DNA of 64,000 nucleotides from Flavobacterium sp. LHD-80 (GTDB lineage: Bacteria > Bacteroidota > Bacteroidia > Flavobacteriales > Flavobacteriaceae). The first letter of the stretch is position 1. The number at the start of each line of letters is the position of its first letter. Positions 60,838 through 64,000 of the stretch are shown here, piece by piece. The translations under genes were made by a program, and so were the position numbers. The DNA lies in assembly GCF_030929605.1 (NCBI RefSeq), contig NZ_JAVFVS010000004.1, forward strand, positions 62,001 to 126,000. The letters are read 5' to 3'. The notes beneath the pieces were generated by a model, which had not been told where the DNA came from, did no database searches, and saw only the letters and a list, made by a program, of their open reading frames with translations.

Positions 60838-61977
60838 CTATTTCATTTTCTCAAAAACAACAGCCATATTACAACCGCCAAATCCTGAAGCCGTTTTCAG
60901 GAAATACTCAATAGTTGCTTCTTTATTTTTCTCAATAACATTTACAGTTTCACTAACTCCAATTTCATCAAAACCTTTCGATTCAAAAAGCATGTTTCGA
61001 TTCGCAGATTCAATCGCAATTACGGTTTCCAATAATCCCGAAGCACCTAAAGTATGACCGTAAAATCCTTTCAAACTATTGATTGGAACATTTTGTAAAT
61101 CCAATCGGTTTAAAGCAATCGCTTCCATTTCATCGTTGAAAGGAGTTGCAGTTCCGTGTGCTGAAATATAATCTAATTTATTGGCTTCAATTTTTGCTTC
61201 TTTTAAAGCATTCTGAATACTTCTGAACAAACCTTCGCCTGTTCTTGAAGGTCCGGAAATATGATTCGCGTCGTTAATTGAACTGTCGCCGATTATTTTT
61301 ATTTTGGCGTTTTTGGCTTCCGCCGTAACTAAAACTGCAGAAGTTGCTTCGCCCAAACTTACTCCGGTTCTGTTTTTAGAATAGGGTTTACAAGGCAATT
61401 CGCTCATCGCCTGAAAAGCATTAAATCCAGACAAAACAAATTCGGAAACTTCGTCGCCGGCGACAACAAAAACATTGTCATAAAGTTTCGATTGAATCAT
61501 TCTTTTGGCAACAGAAACGGCTAAAATTCCGGAAACGCAGGCATTTGAAACAACGATTGGCTGTGTTTGAAATCCGAAGAAATTGGCAACATTTTTGGCT
61601 AAAACATCTAAATGTGCGTTGTTGAAATTTTCTTCTGAATTTTCTTTTAAAGCCGTCACATTTCCTTTTGTAGTCGAAAGTATAAAAGCAGTTTTCGAAT
61701 TCAATTCAACATCAGAATTTTTGATAATCGGCTCTAAAGCCAAAATCATCATTTTCTCTAAACGGGAATATTTTGTTTCAGCGCTGATTTTTGCAAAAGC
61801 ACTGTTTATTTTTTCATCAGAAATAATCGAAGCATAAAATGAATTTGGCATCAAGGAAATATCACTGTGAAGTTGAATTCCAGAATCGCCACGCAAAATC
61901 GCTTCGATGTTCGATTCAACATCAAAACCTAATGGCGTGATACAATTCGTTTGTGTGATGTATATTTCTTTTGACAT
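60838..61977 (-). CDS. Beta-ketoacyl-ACP synthase (second active copy)
   Basis: This 379-residue enzyme has a full triad: Cys147 in VVSNACVSGILA, His274 in SAHGTATPFND and His308 in KGFYGHTLGASG. It is clearly diverged from the copy at 58495, so the cluster has two separate condensing enzymes, perhaps one for priming and one for extension. A repeat-filled gap separates it from the thioesterase gene. Confidence 0.94.
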   Translation of the reverse strand: MSKEIYITQTNCITPLGFDVESNIEAILRGDSGIQLHSDISLMPNSFYASIISDEKINSAFAKISAETKYSRLEKMMILALEPIIKNSDVELNSKTAFILSTTKGNVTALKENSEENFNNAHLDVLAKNVANFFGFQTQPIVVSNACVSGILAVSVAKRMIQSKLYDNVFVVAGDEVSEFVLSGFNAFQAMSELPCKPYSKNRTGVSLGEATSAVLVTAEAKNAKIKIIGDSSINDANHISGPSRTGEGLFRSIQNALKEAKIEANKLDYISAHGTATPFNDEMEAIALNRLDLQNVPINSLKGFYGHTLGASGLLETVIAIESANRNMLFESKGFDEIGVSETVNVIEKNKEATIEYFLKTASGFGGCNMAVVFEKMK

Positions 61978-62028
61978 TTTATGTTTATTTCAGTACGGTT
62001 TTATGGCACGCAGATTTTGCAGATTAAG

Positions 62029-62070
62029 CGGATTTACACTGATTATTTTATTTTAATTCGTGTTAATCCG
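62029..62070. repeat. Inverted repeat of the CGTGTTAATCCGTG type
   Basis: Arms 62029-62045 and 62054-62070 match at 14 of 17 positions. The 106-base gap holding it also contains GGCACGCAGATTTTGCAGATT. It resembles the words at 60753-60836. Confidence 0.7.
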
Positions 62071-62083
62071 TGAAATTCGTGTT

Positions 62084-62533
62084 TTATTTCAACAACCCAA
62101 CTTTCTTTTTCCATTCCTCATAAAAAGGAGGATTTGTCAGCATTAAATTCCCTTCTTTATCTAAAAAAACCTGAGTTGTTTCGCCGGTGCAGGCAACTTC
62201 GCCTTGAGCGTCAATAATTTTAAAACGGTAAATAATTTTCGCGGCCGGAGTATCGACAACTGTGGTTTCAATTGTTACAACATCGCCGTAACGCAGAGAC
62301 AATTTATGTTCGCATTTTGATTTTACAATTGGAGTCGTGTAACCCGTTTTTGCAATGTCCAAATACGTAAGTCCGTGCTGGCGTCCAAAGGCTTCGCGAC
62401 CGTCTTCAAAATAGGTAATATAATGGCCGTGCCAAACAATTCCAAGCGGATCAGTTTCGTTAAAACGAATTCTGATTTCGTGTGAAACGGTTAAGTCTGA
62501 GGCTTCGTTATACTGTTCTTTTCTTTTTGTCAT
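62084..62533 (-). CDS. YbgC-like acyl-CoA/ACP thioesterase (hotdog fold)
   Basis: From the ATG at 62533 this is a 149-residue 4HBT-type thioesterase, with the catalytic Asp in FNETDPLGIVWHGHYITYFEDGR. The DxxGxVxHxxY pattern is the family signature. It would release the chain or clear stalled acyl groups, as ApeK is thought to do in aryl-polyene clusters. An alternative ATG at 62545 adds four residues. The gene start lies inside the end of the permease gene, so translation is coupled. Confidence 0.9.
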   Translation of the reverse strand: MTKRKEQYNEASDLTVSHEIRIRFNETDPLGIVWHGHYITYFEDGREAFGRQHGLTYLDIAKTGYTTPIVKSKCEHKLSLRYGDVVTIETTVVDTPAAKIIYRFKIIDAQGEVACTGETTQVFLDKEGNLMLTNPPFYEEWKKKVGLLK

Positions 62534-63791
62534 AAAATAAGGCAATGGAAGTTGTAATTATAAAGAACAAAAATAACAAACTTATTTTTGGAATGATTTC
62601 GACAAAAGAAACGTTGCGTAATAAAACATCATAAAAGGCTTCTAATCCCCAATTCATCGGCGATGATTTGGCAATAATCTGCATAATTTTTGGCATGGCA
62701 AAAACCGGAACCCAAATTCCGCCAATTGCGGCCAGAATGATAACACTCGTCGCACCAAACGGCGCTGATTGTTCCTGAGTGCTCGCTACAGTTCCTAATA
62801 AAATTCCGAATCCGATGGCGCCAAAACCTGAAAATAAAGCGACAACACTCATTAAAAACAGATGCCCTTCAACATTTAACGGAGGCAGACCAATATGCGG
62901 AAACAGGAAAATAGCAACAGCAACCATCATATAAAACTGAATCATACAAATGACAGAATAGGTAATGGTTTTACCAATAATCACAACTAAATTCGAAACT
63001 GGATTGGTCAATAAACGAACAAAAGTTCCTTGTGATTTTTCTTTTACAATATTGATTGAAAGCGGAATCACGATAAAAAATATCGCAAAAAGTGTCCAGG
63101 CCGGAACGTTGTGTTGCACCGAATTTGGCAATACTTCTTTGTTGTTTATTCTCGGAACAATTTCTTTGAATGTAATAAAATTCTTTTGATCGAATTCAGT
63201 GTTTTCTTCACCAAATTGATTCTGAAAAGCAGTATAAATGGATTTGGTTTCGATTTGCGAAATCATTTTGTCAATCGAACTCATTACGGAGTTTTTGAAA
63301 CTCAATTGTACCGCCGGATCAAAATATAATTTCACTTCTTTTTGTGTGATAACTTTTGGTTTTTCAGGTTTGGCAACGCTGTCTGTAAAACCCATTTTGC
63401 TCACAATGTTTTCGACATTCTGATCGACTTTGGCTTGTAAATCGGCGCTTAGGTTTTTCGGAATTACAATTGCCAATTGAAATTTTCCTTTGTACACATT
63501 TTCTCGGGCAACTTCTTCAGTAATGGGTTTGTTGTCGAGCTGTGTTACAACGCTGAATAAATTATTCTTTTGAAGATTATCAAAAACCGTTTTTGAAACT
63601 GCACCTTTATCATTATCAACCAATAAAATCTGAATTTTATTATCGCTGACGGTTTTAAAAGTACTGTCCTGAATAATTGTAACTGTAATAACCAAAACCA
63701 ACGGCATGATAAATAAAATAATCAAACCGCCTAAATCTCTTTTTAATAAAAGAAATTCTTTTACTATCGACATCCAAATTTTATATATCAT
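62508..63791 (-). CDS. ABC-2 type exporter permease
   Basis: This 427-residue protein has an N-terminal helix (LGGLIILFIMPLVLVITVTII), a large periplasmic domain of about 190 residues, then five to six C-terminal helices with the ABC-2 signature NIVKEKSQGTFVRLLTNPVS. It starts 11 bases inside the end of the ATPase gene, so the two form one exporter at the inner membrane. In the cluster it likely exports a pigment part or precursor. Confidence 0.92.
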   Translation of the reverse strand: MIYKIWMSIVKEFLLLKRDLGGLIILFIMPLVLVITVTIIQDSTFKTVSDNKIQILLVDNDKGAVSKTVFDNLQKNNLFSVVTQLDNKPITEEVARENVYKGKFQLAIVIPKNLSADLQAKVDQNVENIVSKMGFTDSVAKPEKPKVITQKEVKLYFDPAVQLSFKNSVMSSIDKMISQIETKSIYTAFQNQFGEENTEFDQKNFITFKEIVPRINNKEVLPNSVQHNVPAWTLFAIFFIVIPLSINIVKEKSQGTFVRLLTNPVSNLVVIIGKTITYSVICMIQFYMMVAVAIFLFPHIGLPPLNVEGHLFLMSVVALFSGFGAIGFGILLGTVASTQEQSAPFGATSVIILAAIGGIWVPVFAMPKIMQIIAKSSPMNWGLEAFYDVLLRNVSFVEIIPKISLLFLFFIITTSIALFYDKKKRTV

Positions 63792-64000
63792 CTCGCAAGT
63801 CTTTACCGGTTAATGAAATAAAAACATCTTCAAGATTTCTGGCATTTTCTGTAGTTTCAATTAAGGTTTCAGGCGTTCCCTTTGCATAAATTTTGCCTCG
63901 GTCTAAAATGGCAATATTCGTGCAGAAATCTTCGGCTTCCGCCAAATGATGAGAAGTATAAATAATCGTCGTTCCGTTTTGATTTAAGATTTTCAGATAA
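63781..64000 (-). CDS. ABC transporter ATP-binding protein (partial, runs off right edge)
   Basis: Only the last 72 codons are in the window. They contain the H-loop TTIIYTSHHLAEAEDFC, then IAILDRGKIYAKGTPETL, a typical ABC-2 ATPase end, closing with LEDVFISLTGKDLRDDI. It pairs with the permease gene, which overlaps its end by 11 bases. Walker motifs lie beyond the edge. Confidence 0.92.
   Translation of the reverse strand, partial: YLKILNQNGTTIIYTSHHLAEAEDFCTNIAILDRGKIYAKGTPETLIETTENARNLEDVFISLTGKDLRDDI

Overview
This window reads as chromosomal DNA of a Flavobacterium, close to the F. johnsoniae group. The DNA is AT-rich, and Bacteroidetes-type -7 promoter boxes (TAnnTTTG) sit before many genes. 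A SprE-type gliding/type IX secretion lipoprotein, several families known mainly from flavobacteria, and a large flexirubin/aryl-polyene-type pigment cluster point the same way. Family names come from recognising motifs by eye; no database search was run.

Layout. 1-5010: surface-glycan genes (GT4 partial, UDP-sugar decarboxylase/epimerase, GT2, PaaK/CapK-like adenylating enzyme) interrupted by an ORF6N-domain gene with covarying palindromes. 5146-12000: housekeeping block (purD, upp, DUF4254, GT9 glycosyltransferase, ferredoxin-type reductase). 12114-14372: ABC exporter pair. 14461-17677: sprE-like, bactofilin and atpZ-like genes. 18247-23345: atpB-E-F-H-A-G, without atpD or atpC. 23346-23886: a structured gap with an 89-bp tandem repeat and a possible minus-strand small RNA. 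23887-34879: GNAT, Wzx-like flippase, dut, nucleotidyltransferase, TPR protein, DUF4292-like lipoprotein, EnvC-like protein, CBS protein, rbfA, LolC-like permease and MATE transporter.

34880-41305 looks like an inserted island. Low-GC genes run as one minus-strand operon: a secreted Cys-rich 68-residue peptide, a GLPGLI protein, a TonB-type outer-membrane barrel, a TIM-barrel-like lipoprotein and a membrane-anchored helical-repeat protein, with a divergent XRE regulator. The last codons of the MATE gene recur on the far side with mainly synonymous differences, which marks the insertion. I consider this the best candidate for an undescribed system. A second, smaller cassette (42102-42885, DUF6934-like plus a 74-residue partner) lies between two near-identical hairpin terminators.

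43985-64000 (minus strand, running off the right edge) is the pigment-type cluster: adenylating ligase, C45-type N-terminal-nucleophile acyltransferase, carotenoid-type oxidoreductase, RND exporter fused to an acyltransferase, GT2-DUF2062, hotdog dehydratase, LolA-like and lipoprotein genes, polysaccharide deacetylase, four ketosynthase-fold proteins (two with complete catalytic triads, two without), an acyl carrier protein, a thioesterase and an ABC exporter. Expected roles: aryl starter activation, polyene chain extension on the ACP, release or esterification, and export to the outer membrane. Almost every gap in this block holds a different palindromic repeat. No rRNA, tRNA, CRISPR array or transposase was seen.
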